A stretch of DNA of 17,493 nucleotides from 66-474 sp035277545 (lineage in GTDB: Bacteria; Pseudomonadota; Gammaproteobacteria; Xanthomonadales; Rhodanobacteraceae). Below the pieces are notes generated by a model. It saw only the letters and a list, made by a program, of their open reading frames with translations. It did no database searches and was not told the DNA's origin. A program made the translations under genes and the position numbers. Where the stretch lies: positions 1-17,493 of the forward strand of contig DATEKI010000020.1 of the NCBI GenBank assembly GCA_035277545.1, given 5' to 3'. The number at the start of each line of letters is the position of its first letter. The first letter of the stretch is position 1. This document shows, piece after piece, positions 1 to 7,199 of the stretch.

Positions 1-80
1 ATTTCCCGAATGACAGGGCACCCGCGGCAGTCCGCCACGGCAGGTCGGGAAACACGTCACCACCCCATGAGGAGAGCGCC

Positions 81-758
81 ATGAATACGCGTTTGCAAGC
101 ATCCTTCGCAATGGCTTTGATCGGCCTGTCCACCGTCGCCGCGACCCACCGGGCCGAAGCCTGCGGGCTGAACCTGGTCAAGTCTGCCAACGGCCACTGG
201 TCGATCGCCCCGCCCGCCAGGATGTCGGCGTCAGCCGCGAAGATGATGTTCCTGGTCGCTGCGCCCAGGGCGGGGACGAGGGTCATACCCAACCCGCTGC
301 AATTCCTCGAACCGATCTCGGGGTTGTACGAGATCCACATGACCGCCGAGGGCAACGGCCCGACGGGCCTGCCTGACGGCGCCCCGGTCGACCATGCCTA
401 CGTGCAATGGCATGCGGACGGCACCGAAATCATGAATTCTGGGCGGCCGGCAGCGGATGGCAACTTCTGCATGGGCACTTGGGCCCAAACAGGCGCGCGG
501 ACCTACACGCTCAACCATTTCATGCTGTCGTGGGTGCAAAACGTGGACGCGGACGGCGTCGCCATCGACAACACCTTCGTCGGGCCCGCCAGCATCCAGG
601 AGACCGTCACGCTGAGCAAGGACGGCAGCTCGTACAGCGGCACCTTCGTGCTGACGCAGTACGACACGCACTACAACATCATCCTTCCGGGCGGCATCCC
701 CATCAAGGGCACCGTGACCGGCACGCGCAAGACCATCGATTCGCCGGTCACGTACTGA
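81..758 (+). CDS. Small secreted protein of unknown function, copy A
   Basis: This encodes 225 residues. Residues 1-27 form a signal peptide with a short charged start, a hydrophobic stretch (AMALIGLSTVAA) and an AEA signal-peptidase I site, so the mature protein probably starts at Cys28. There are only two cysteines, Cys28 and Cys130, both conserved in copy B, and they could form a disulfide in the periplasm. The mature part has no charged repeats or membrane segments. It contains conserved blocks such as NPLQFLEPI, WHADGTEIMNSGRP, GTWAQTG and RTYTLNH. The alternating hydrophobic pattern suggests a beta-rich fold, perhaps a lipocalin-like barrel (inference only). The ATG at 81 is supported by AGGAG at 70-74 and by the same context in copy B. 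I do not recognise a biochemical function. Confidence 0.85.
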   Translation: MNTRLQASFAMALIGLSTVAATHRAEACGLNLVKSANGHWSIAPPARMSASAAKMMFLVAAPRAGTRVIPNPLQFLEPISGLYEIHMTAEGNGPTGLPDGAPVDHAYVQWHADGTEIMNSGRPAADGNFCMGTWAQTGARTYTLNHFMLSWVQNVDADGVAIDNTFVGPASIQETVTLSKDGSSYSGTFVLTQYDTHYNIILPGGIPIKGTVTGTRKTIDSPVTY

Positions 759-784
759 TCGAGGTTTCCCCCAAGGGAAATGGA

Positions 785-814
785 GGGGCGCGGCGCGTCA
801 GGGCGCCGCGCCCC
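785..814 (+). terminator. Hairpin after copy A, terminator that has lost its T-run
   Basis: GGGGCGCGGCG (785-795) pairs with CGCCGCGCCCC (804-814), 11 base pairs around an eight-base centre, extendable by one C-G pair. About 25 bases of it are identical to the hairpin after copy B. Here the T-run is replaced by CCCC then TTG, and the stem is longer by G-C pairs. It is therefore a weak intrinsic terminator at best, and transcripts may read on towards the oxidoreductase gene (inference). Confidence 0.55.
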
Positions 815-817
815 TTG

Positions 818-950
818 TGATTCACCGACCAGCCGCACACACGCGTCGACGCGCACCGCGCTCCCGATCTCGCGATTGTTGGCTTCCGAATTGCCGAAGG
901 TGAGGTCCGCCTCGGTCAGCAAGGCGGCGGCCGCGACGGTTCCCGCGGCC
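818..950 (-). pseudogene. Relic of a tyrosyl-tRNA synthetase 3' end
   Basis: Read on the minus strand, this codes for ALLTEADLTFGNSEANNREI, then GSAVRVDACV. TyrS in this window has ALLTAAGLTSSNSEANRKLK, then ERAVRIDAQV, at about residues 344-373. About two thirds of these 30 positions are identical, including the NSEAN run and AVRxDA. The match is in frame and on the expected strand relative to the neighbouring secreted gene. The catalytic domains (HIGH and KMSKS regions) are absent, as are the last 25-30 residues that complete the S4-like domain. It cannot make a synthetase. It is best explained as the far edge of the segment that was duplicated with the secreted gene. Confidence 0.8.
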
Positions 951-1066
951 CTCATCAAATCACCATCCCGCCATCACGACCGAAGTCGGGCGCAGGATTA
1001 TAGTGCGCCGCGAAACGACCTCTGGAACCACGCGTCTTTCAATCGCGCCAACAAAAGGAGGCAGCC

Positions 1067-2452
1067 ATGTCTGTCGGATCGAGCCGCACGCGCACAGTCC
1101 CGTGGCATGAACTTGCCGCAGCGCTTCGCGGGACCCTGCTTCTGCCGGGCAACTCCGACTACGAAACGCGCCGCCGCGTGTGGAACGGTGCGATCGATCG
1201 GCGCCCGCCGGCCATCGCACGTTGCATCGATGCGGAGGACGTTGCCGCAGCGGTCAAGTTCGCAGCCCACGAGCGCCTGCCGATGACCGTGCGCGGTGGC
1301 GGTCACAACGTGGCCGGGTTGGCCGTGCGCGATGACGCCTTGATGCTGGATTTGGGTGCGATGAATCGCGTGGAAGTCGATGCGCAAGCGCGCATCGCGC
1401 GCGTCGAGGGCGGCGCGCTGTGGCGCGACGTGGATGCCGCAACGCAGGCGCACGGCCTCGCCACTACCGGTGGATTCGTCTCGACCACCGGCGTGGGCGG
1501 TTACACGCTCGGCGGAGGGGTCGGCTGGCTCATGCGGCGCTGCGGCTTGGCGATCGACAACCTGCTCGAAGCCTATGTCGTGCTCGCCGACGGATGCACC
1601 ATGGTTGCCAGCGAAACAAAGCACCCTGACCTGTTCTGGGCATTGCGAGGTGGTGTCGGCGGCTTGGGCGTGATCACGCGCTTCACCTATCGATTGCATG
1701 AGGTGGGTGAAGTCTTCGCCGGCGTGATGTTCCATTCGCTCGATGCCGCCCCCGGCTTGCTGCGCGCGTTTCGTGCATTCACGCCCGGCGCGCCCGATGC
1801 GTGCACCGCGATGCTGGTATTCACGACCGCGCCGCCGCTGCCTTTCCTGCCGCCCGATGCGCATGGCAAACGCGTGGTGGCACTTGCGTGGTGCTGGAGT
1901 GGCGATCCCGCGCAAGGCGCGGCGGTTCTGGAACCGCTCACCCGCCATCACACGCCCCTTGGCCAGCACGCAGGCGTAATGCCGTATGCGGCATGGCAAC
2001 AGGCCTTCGATCCCACCGCGCCGGCCGGCGATCACTACTACTGGACGACTTCCCAGTTCGACGTATTTGACGACGTACTGATCGACGCGCTCGTCGCGCA
2101 GGCAGCCGCGCCGCCTGATCCGTTGTGCGAGGTGCATGTGCATCATCTCGGTGGCGCGGTCGCACGCATCGCCAACGATGCCACCGCCTTCTCGCAGCGC
2201 GACGCGCCGTTCTTCATCAACGTGATCGGCCACGCCGGTGCCGCGGGGCGCTTCGCCGCCATCCGCAACTGGGTACGCGACATGCGCGCGGCGCTTGCAC
2301 CGCATGCGCACGCGGGCATGCAGCCGAATTTCGCGGGAGAGCCTGCCGACCTGGATTCGCGAACGCACGATGCAGGCACCCAGTCCAGATTGTCGGCGCT
2401 GCGTGTCCGCTACGATCCGGAGGGACTGCTGGCGCCCGTGCGCGACGCCTGA
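1067..2452 (+). CDS. FAD-linked oxidoreductase, berberine-bridge-enzyme-like
   Basis: This encodes 461 residues of the PCMH-type FAD family (FAD_binding_4 domain plus C-terminal BBE segment). These enzymes oxidise sugars, alcohols or alkaloid-like compounds and pass electrons to oxygen or another acceptor. RGGGHN at 76-81 supplies His80, the usual covalent flavin ligand. The second flavin-binding loop reads GGFVSTTGVGGYTLGGG, with Val138 where two-bond enzymes have Cys, so I infer a single covalent link. The end, RLSALRVRYDPEGLL, matches the family's C-terminal motif, so the protein looks complete. There is no signal peptide, so it should be cytoplasmic. AAGGAGG a few bases upstream fixes the ATG. 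The substrate cannot be told. Its last 43 bases overlap the 3' end of the opposing regulator gene. Confidence 0.88.
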   Translation: MSVGSSRTRTVPWHELAAALRGTLLLPGNSDYETRRRVWNGAIDRRPPAIARCIDAEDVAAAVKFAAHERLPMTVRGGGHNVAGLAVRDDALMLDLGAMNRVEVDAQARIARVEGGALWRDVDAATQAHGLATTGGFVSTTGVGGYTLGGGVGWLMRRCGLAIDNLLEAYVVLADGCTMVASETKHPDLFWALRGGVGGLGVITRFTYRLHEVGEVFAGVMFHSLDAAPGLLRAFRAFTPGAPDACTAMLVFTTAPPLPFLPPDAHGKRVVALAWCWSGDPAQGAAVLEPLTRHHTPLGQHAGVMPYAAWQQAFDPTAPAGDHYYWTTSQFDVFDDVLIDALVAQAAAPPDPLCEVHVHHLGGAVARIANDATAFSQRDAPFFINVIGHAGAAGRFAAIRNWVRDMRAALAPHAHAGMQPNFAGEPADLDSRTHDAGTQSRLSALRVRYDPEGLLAPVRDA

Positions 2453-4932
2453 GTTTCCGCGATTTCTGCCAGCATCACGCGTGCTTCCGCCACCATGTTC
2501 TCGAAGCGCGCCACGGCGCCGGCCTGCTGCGCGCGTTCAAATTCCGCGGCACCCAATGTTTCCCGCGCGTTCCGCAGGGCGGCCTGTTGCGCTTTCCGCC
2601 ATTGCGGCATCAGCGGCGCACCGGTCCAGTCGCGGACACGCGCGGCCGCTGCAAGGAAGCGGGCGGCTTCCCTGCAGCGGCCGCACTCGACGGCGAGATA
2701 CGCCGCGCCTTCCACGCAGCCTGCTGCACCGCGCCAGTGGTGATTGGGGATGAAGATGTCCAGATCGAACAGCCAATCCCGTGCGGCGCCGCGTGGATCG
2801 ACGAGATAGAAGCGCTGCAGGGCGCGGTTGATCAGCGTATAGGCCCTCTGGAAAGTGTCGCTGTGCGCGGCGAGGCAGTCCACCGCTTCGCTCATGCTCG
2901 CTTCCGCTTCGCGATGTCGACCGTTCAATGCCTGGGCTATGCCGCGGCTCAGCAATGCATTCGAGCGCAGCCAGGCGTCGTCCTGTGCCTGTGCGATCGC
3001 CAGCGTCGCTTCGACGCACGCATGGGCGTCCTCGAATTCCCCGCACGTCGCAAGTTCGAATGCCAGGATTGCCTGGCCCGCACCGGCGAAGAACATGTCG
3101 CCGTGGGCCGAAGCCAGCGCAACGCCTTCACGCAGTCTCGATCCCGCGCGTGTGTGATCCAACGCATGGTGCAGCACTACGCCTGAGGCGATGAGCGCGC
3201 GCGCCCGACGCAACGAGGGCGAGGGGTTCTCTCGCAACGCGTGTTCCAGCCACTGCGCGGATTGGATGTAATCAGAGCCTCCCCGGAAGTACCAGCAGAG
3301 ATTGCCCACCAATGCGAGCGCATCACCGCGCAGATCAGGTTGCGCGATCGCGAAGTCGAACGCCGCGTGCAGATTCGCCCATTCGCGCTTGACGCGATCG
3401 CGCCAGATGTCTTCGCGTTCGCCGAGAATTTCCGCACCCACGCGCTCGGTGAGCTGGACGAAATGCGCCAGATGTACGCGTCGCAGACGCGCCTCGCTGC
3501 CGCTGGCCGCCAACCGTTCCTGCGCGAACAGCCGCACACTGTCGAGCAGGCGATAATTCGGCGGGTTGGTCGTGCCATCCACGTTCAGCAGCGATTTGTC
3601 GATCAGTCCGTCCAGCAACTCCAGCGTTTGCGGGTCGTCGAGTCCGAGTGCCGCGCCGATCGCGGTGGCGCCGCCCAGCGTGCAGGCTCCCACGAAGATG
3701 CTCAAGCCGCACAACAACGATTGTTCGCGTTCAGACAGCAGTGCGTAGCTCCAGTCGATCAACGCCCGCAGGGTCTGATGGCGCGCGGGCCGGCCGGGAT
3801 TGGTTTCCGCCAAGTTGAGCAATCGCGCGTCCATCCGCGCCAGCAATTGTTCCGGGCTCAACAACCGCAGGCGCGCGGCTGCGAGTTCCAAGGCCAGCGG
3901 AAGGCCACCGAGGCGCCGACAGAGCTGCGCCACCACACTGGCATTGCCCGGTGTCAGCCTGAATCCAGAAGCGAAGTCGTGCGAACGGGTCAACAGCAGT
4001 TGCATTGCAGGAATGTCGGCGAGGCTGGCGACCTGCTCGTCGCTCGTCCATTCTCCTTCCGGCGGCAACTTCAGTGGCGGCAACCGATACAGCGATTCCC
4101 CCGCGCAGTTCAAACGGCGCTGGCTGGTAACCAGTATGTGCAGAAAGGGGCAGGCAGCGAGCAATTGCGCCAGCACGGCACCGAGAGGTGCTGCGATCCG
4201 CTCGCAGTTGTCGAACACCAACAGCGCCTTCCGCGCCTGCAACAATTCGCCCAAACGCGCAACGAGGTCCTCCGCGTTGGTCGCGGTGCGCATGTTGAAG
4301 GTGGTGGTCAACAGCCGAGCCAGACCCTGCTCGTCGAGTTGCGGCGTGCAATCGAACAGCCATACGCTGTCCGGAAAATCCGTCGCGATCGATCTTGCCG
4401 TTTCCAGCGCGGCTTGCGTCTTGCCGACTCCGCCCGGGCCGCTCACGGTCACCAGGCGGTTCTCCTGCAGCGCCAGCCGGAGCGCCTCGATGTCGCGATC
4501 GCGTCCGATCAGCGCCCCCGTGCGTTCGGGCAGCCGCGCACGGGTAGGGGGTGCAAAGCGCAGCGCGGGAACGCTTTTCTCTTCGATGCGCTTCAACGGA
4601 GCGATGAAGCGATAGCCCAGCCCATGCACGGTCTGGATGCAATGCGGGGTCTCGCTGTCATCCGCCAGCGCGCGGCGCAATAGCGCGACGATGCGGTTGA
4701 GCGTGGCCGGGGTAACAAAGCTGTGGCCCCACACCGCATCCAGCAGCTGATTTCGGGTAAGCAACTGATCCGGGTGCGTCAGGAACTGCAGCAGTACGGC
4801 AAAGGCCTTCGGTTCGACGGCGATGTCATGGCCTGCACGCGACAGTCGGTGCGCGCCCGCGTCGATGACCACGTCTGCGAAGGCGAACGTGCCCAGGATC
4901 GCCGTCTGTTCGGCGTATTCGTGCCTTTCCAT
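2410..4932 (-). CDS. Winged-helix transcriptional regulator with NTPase and helical repeats
   Basis: This encodes 840 residues in three parts. Residues about 12-112 are an OmpR/PhoB-type winged helix, with the typical ending HCIQTVHGLGYRFIAPL. There is no phosphoacceptor receiver domain. Residues about 140-450 are a STAND/NB-ARC-like NTPase: Walker A GPGGVGKT at 165-172, Walker B ALLVFDN at 236-242, LVTSQRR near 268, and GLPLALEL at 343-350. Residues about 480-810 are helical and Ala/Leu/Arg-rich, consistent with TPR-type repeats. This is the architecture of the predicted ATPases of COG3903. Such proteins are thought to switch on when a ligand or partner frees the NTPase. Likely targets are its own promoter and the divergent secreted gene at 5096 (inference). 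The last 14 codons lie within the oxidoreductase gene. Confidence 0.87.
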   Translation of the reverse strand: MERHEYAEQTAILGTFAFADVVIDAGAHRLSRAGHDIAVEPKAFAVLLQFLTHPDQLLTRNQLLDAVWGHSFVTPATLNRIVALLRRALADDSETPHCIQTVHGLGYRFIAPLKRIEEKSVPALRFAPPTRARLPERTGALIGRDRDIEALRLALQENRLVTVSGPGGVGKTQAALETARSIATDFPDSVWLFDCTPQLDEQGLARLLTTTFNMRTATNAEDLVARLGELLQARKALLVFDNCERIAAPLGAVLAQLLAACPFLHILVTSQRRLNCAGESLYRLPPLKLPPEGEWTSDEQVASLADIPAMQLLLTRSHDFASGFRLTPGNASVVAQLCRRLGGLPLALELAAARLRLLSPEQLLARMDARLLNLAETNPGRPARHQTLRALIDWSYALLSEREQSLLCGLSIFVGACTLGGATAIGAALGLDDPQTLELLDGLIDKSLLNVDGTTNPPNYRLLDSVRLFAQERLAASGSEARLRRVHLAHFVQLTERVGAEILGEREDIWRDRVKREWANLHAAFDFAIAQPDLRGDALALVGNLCWYFRGGSDYIQSAQWLEHALRENPSPSLRRARALIASGVVLHHALDHTRAGSRLREGVALASAHGDMFFAGAGQAILAFELATCGEFEDAHACVEATLAIAQAQDDAWLRSNALLSRGIAQALNGRHREAEASMSEAVDCLAAHSDTFQRAYTLINRALQRFYLVDPRGAARDWLFDLDIFIPNHHWRGAAGCVEGAAYLAVECGRCREAARFLAAAARVRDWTGAPLMPQWRKAQQAALRNARETLGAAEFERAQQAGAVARFENMVAEARVMLAEIAETQASRTGASSPSGS

Positions 4933-5095
4933 GCCGCTGCGCGCTCCGCCCGGACCACGTCAACGCCACTGCTGCACTCTCCCGATTTCCCTACCGAAAC
5001 CTCATGACTCGCATCGGGTCCCGGGCGCAGTTTATACCCCCGGATGGAGGCTGCATGCCGCCATCCGTCGGGACAACTTTCTAGAGGAGAGCGCC
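4933..5095. promoter_or_regulatory. Divergent control region of the regulator and copy B
   Basis: These 163 bases separate two divergently read genes. TTATAC at 5032-5037 (plus) and TATAAA on the minus strand at 5031-5036 overlap and could be -10 boxes facing opposite ways. Neither has a convincing -35 at the right distance, which would suit activator-dependent promoters (inference). AGGAG at 5085-5089 is the ribosome-binding site for copy B. No clear inverted-repeat operator was found. Confidence 0.35.
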
Positions 5096-5803
5096 ATGAA
5101 CACCCGTTTGTATGCATCCGTTGCGATGGCCCTGATCGGCCTGTCCAGCGTCGCAGTGACCCACCAGGCCGAGGCCTGCGGGTTGAACCTGATCAAGTCG
5201 GCCAATGGCCAATGGAAGATTGCTCCGCCGGCGCATATGTCGGCTTCGGCTGCCAGGCAGATGTTTCTGGCCGCCACCCCGTCGGCAACGACGAAAGCTA
5301 TTGCCAATCCCTTGCAGTTCCTCGAACCGATCGCGGGCCTGTATGACGTCACCTTGACCTCTGCCGGCAATCCCCCCGGCACGGCCGTTCCCAACGGCGA
5401 AGTGGCTGATCATGGCTATTCCGTCTGGCACGCAGACGGTTCCGAAATCATGAATTCCGGGAGGCCGGCAGGGGATTCCAACTTCTGCCTGGGAACCTGG
5501 GCACAAACGGGCCCGCGAACCTACACGCTCAATCACTACACGTTGGCGTGGTTCCAGTCGGTGAGCGCCACCCCCGATCCGGGCACCCCTCCGTTGCCGG
5601 GTCTGTACTCCGTCAACAATATCTTTGCCGGGCCGGGCAACATCAGCGAGACCATTACGCTGGCCAAGGACGGCAAATCGTACAGCGGTGCGTTCACGAT
5701 CACCCAATACGACACCAGCGGCAACGTCGTGCCCGGCTTCCCCATAAAGGGGAATGTGTCGGCAAAGCGCCTGACCATCGATTCGCCATCTTTCTCGTAT
5801 TAA
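5096..5803 (+). CDS. Small secreted protein of unknown function, copy B
   Basis: This encodes 235 residues and is a paralogue of the protein at 81-758. The signal peptide (1-27, ending AEA) and the two cysteines (28 and 131) are conserved, as are the central blocks WHADG, EIMNSGRP, GTWAQTG, RTYTLNH and the final TIDSP. It differs mainly by a proline-rich insertion (PDPGTPPLPG) at about residue 160, probably a surface loop. The reading frame stays open upstream to 4823, but the ATG at 5096 is chosen because AGGAG (5085-5089) lies six bases before it and copy A starts at the same place. It is followed closely by a strong terminator. The secreted location and beta-rich look are shared with copy A, and the function is unknown. 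The divergent regulator upstream may control it. Confidence 0.87.
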   Translation: MNTRLYASVAMALIGLSSVAVTHQAEACGLNLIKSANGQWKIAPPAHMSASAARQMFLAATPSATTKAIANPLQFLEPIAGLYDVTLTSAGNPPGTAVPNGEVADHGYSVWHADGSEIMNSGRPAGDSNFCLGTWAQTGPRTYTLNHYTLAWFQSVSATPDPGTPPLPGLYSVNNIFAGPGNISETITLAKDGKSYSGAFTITQYDTSGNVVPGFPIKGNVSAKRLTIDSPSFSY

Positions 5804-5833
5804 TCGGGCGGGCGGAACCGAAAGTGGCGAAAA

Positions 5834-5864
5834 GGCGCGGCGCGTCAGGGCGCCGCGCTTTTTT
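5834..5864. terminator. Bidirectional intrinsic terminator between copy B and tyrS
   Basis: GCGCGGCG (5835-5842) pairs with CGCCGCGC (5851-5858), with an extra C-G pair inside. Six T residues follow on the plus strand. On the minus strand the stem is followed by CTTTTC, so it can also end tyrS transcripts. It lies between the two convergent stop codons (5803 and 5866). Confidence 0.85.
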
Positions 5865-5865
5865 G

Positions 5866-7077
5866 CTATGCGGCGATCAGGCGCACCCGCGCGAAATTGC
5901 GCTTGCCCACCTGCAGCACGCCTTCGAATCCGGCCGCGAACACGCGCTGGGGATCCTCCACCACCTGCGCGTCGATGCGCACCGCGCGTTCCTTCAACTT
6001 GCGGTTGGCCTCCGAATTGCTGGATGTCAGGCCAGCAGCGGTCAGCAGCGCCGGCAGGCGCAAGCCTTCCGCTGCAACCACGATCTCGTTGAGCGGCAGT
6101 GTTGACGTATCGCCTTCGCCGCGCACGACCGCGCGCCAGCCTTCGATCGCCTTGTCCGCTTCGGCCGCGCCGTGGAAGCGCGCAGCCAGCTCCCGCGCGA
6201 GGCGCAATTTCGCATCGCGCGGATTCAGTGCGCCGCCCGCTACATCGCGCTTCATCGTCGCCAGTTCGTCCAGCGACACGTCGAAGCTCAGCAATTCGAA
6301 CCAGCGCCACATCAGCTCGTCGCCGATCTTCATCGTCTTGGTGACCATGTCGATCGCCGGCTCGTCGATGCCGATGTAGTTGCCGAGCGACTTCGACATC
6401 TTCTGCACGCCGTCGATGCCCTCCAGCAGCGGCATCGTAAGCACGATCTGCGGCGGCTGGCCGAAGTGTTCCTGCAGGCCGCGGCCCATCAACAGGTTGA
6501 AGCGCTGGTCGGTGCCGCCGAGCTCGACGTCGCATTCCAGCGCCACCGAGTCGTAGCCCTGCACCAGCGGATACAAAAATTCGTGGATCGCGATGGGCTG
6601 CTGCGCCGCGTAACGCTTGGCGAAATCGTCGCGCTCCAGCATCCGCGCGACGGTGTGTTGCGCGGCCAGCCGGATCATGTCCGACGCATCCATCTTGCCG
6701 AACCACTCGGAATTGAAACGCACTTCGGCGCGCCCGCGATCAAGCACCTTGAACACCTGCTTCGCGTAGGTGTCGGCGTTCGCCAGCACTTCCTCGCGGG
6801 TCAGCGGCTTGCGGGTGACGTTCTTGCCGGTCGGGTCGCCGATCATCCCGGTGAAATCGCCGATCAGGAAAATCGCGGTGTGCCCGAGGTCCTGGAACTG
6901 CCGCATCTTGTTGAGCAGCACCGTATGGCCCAGATGCAAATCCGGCGCGGTCGGATCGAAACCGGCCTTGATGCGCAACGGACGGCCGAGCGCGAGGCGC
7001 GCTTCGATTTCGTCATCCTTGATGACGTCGACCGCACCACGGTGGATGAGGGCGAGGGCTTGGGAGTCTGCAGGCAT
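5866..7077 (-). CDS. tyrS: Tyrosyl-tRNA synthetase
   Basis: This encodes 403 residues of a class I synthetase that charges tRNA-Tyr with tyrosine in the cytoplasm. It belongs to the shorter TyrRS group, with KAGFDPTAPDLHLGHTVLL near the start (HLGH is the HIGH motif) followed by IGDFTGMIGDPTGKN. KMSKS sits in the second half and a C-terminal S4-like RNA-binding region ends the protein (NSEANRKLKERAVRIDAQ onward). The frame is open 12 codons further upstream, but the ATG at 7077 fits family starts and has GGA of CCGGAAAAAAG before it. The gene is divergent from the M23 peptidase gene. Its 3' end was the source of the relic at 818-950. Confidence 0.97.
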   Translation of the reverse strand: MPADSQALALIHRGAVDVIKDDEIEARLALGRPLRIKAGFDPTAPDLHLGHTVLLNKMRQFQDLGHTAIFLIGDFTGMIGDPTGKNVTRKPLTREEVLANADTYAKQVFKVLDRGRAEVRFNSEWFGKMDASDMIRLAAQHTVARMLERDDFAKRYAAQQPIAIHEFLYPLVQGYDSVALECDVELGGTDQRFNLLMGRGLQEHFGQPPQIVLTMPLLEGIDGVQKMSKSLGNYIGIDEPAIDMVTKTMKIGDELMWRWFELLSFDVSLDELATMKRDVAGGALNPRDAKLRLARELAARFHGAAEADKAIEGWRAVVRGEGDTSTLPLNEIVVAAEGLRLPALLTAAGLTSSNSEANRKLKERAVRIDAQVVEDPQRVFAAGFEGVLQVGKRNFARVRLIAA

Positions 7078-7149
7078 CTTTTTTCCGGAGTGGGTGGCAC
7101 GGCCCCAAAACAAGGGGTCGCGTCAAATCGCAAAGGTGATGTGTCGGTT

Positions 7150-7179
7150 AATTATGTGTTAACTGCAAAATCGCGTGCA
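7150..7179 (-). promoter_or_regulatory. Candidate tyrS promoter
   Basis: On the minus strand, TTGCAC (7174-7179) and CATAAT (7150-7155) are separated by 18 bases, a fair sigma-70 match about 70 bases upstream of the tyrS start. This AT-richer patch stands out from its surroundings. No T-box or other leader structure was recognised. Confidence 0.45.
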
Positions 7180-7199
7180 AATCTTTGTCCGGCAAGGGA

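Larger units (their letters stand above)
45..950. repeat. Left copy of a duplicated block (secreted gene, hairpin, tyrS tail)
   Basis: This stretch matches 5062-6066 in the same order and orientation. It holds a short leader ending in the same GAGGAGAGCGCC ribosome-binding context, a secreted-protein gene, a GC hairpin, and sequence coding on the minus strand for a piece of the TyrS C-terminus. The protein-coding part has diverged to about 64 % amino-acid identity by hand alignment, so the duplication is old. Relative to the right copy, roughly 70 bases between hairpin and tyrS are missing, including the end of tyrS. The limits are approximate, as the leader similarity fades before about position 30 and the tyrS similarity fades near 950. 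The right copy abuts an intact tyrS and is therefore taken as the original position (inference). Confidence 0.8.
759..1066. other. Gene-free interval between copy A and the oxidoreductase gene
   Basis: This 308-base interval has three parts. First comes the GC hairpin after copy A (785-814). Next is a minus-strand relic of the tyrS 3' end (about 818-950). Last is a leader for the oxidoreductase gene. In the leader, TATAGT at 999-1004 is a good -10 match, but nothing close to TTGACA lies 16-18 bases upstream, so it is only a candidate promoter. AAGGAGG just before the ATG at 1067 is a strong ribosome-binding site. The stretch GGGCGCAG before TATAGT recurs before TTTATAC at 5023-5037, upstream of copy B. 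That may be a shared promoter-proximal element or leftover of the duplication. Confidence 0.5.
5062..6066. repeat. Right copy of the duplicated block, adjoining intact tyrS
   Basis: This is the counterpart of 45-950. It contains the leader with the same ribosome-binding context, secreted gene copy B, the GC hairpin with an intact T-run, and the 3' end of the functional tyrS. Because tyrS is whole only here, this is probably the ancestral arrangement. The two copies are direct repeats with the oxidoreductase and regulator genes between them. Confidence 0.8.

Noticed and set aside
998..2368. Minus-strand open frame of 456 codons over the oxidoreductase gene
   Set aside because: The plus strand has a strong ribosome-binding site and clear FAD-family motifs. 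The antisense product is low-complexity Arg/Gly/His-rich.
3241..4683. Long plus-strand open frame (480 codons) opposite the regulator gene, and another at 2125-3186
   Set aside because: The minus strand encodes a clear winged helix and NTPase here. The plus-strand translations are Arg/Gln/Ala-rich with no recognisable domain, as expected of antisense frames in GC-rich DNA.
959..5061. Composite transposon made of the direct repeats and the genes between them
   Set aside because: No transposase, terminal inverted repeats or target-site duplications were seen, and the repeats contain ordinary genes. An old segmental duplication explains it better.
4823..5095. N-terminal extension of copy B to 4823
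   Set aside because: The extension would run through the start of the divergent regulator gene, has no ribosome-binding site, and would bury the signal peptide at residue 92.
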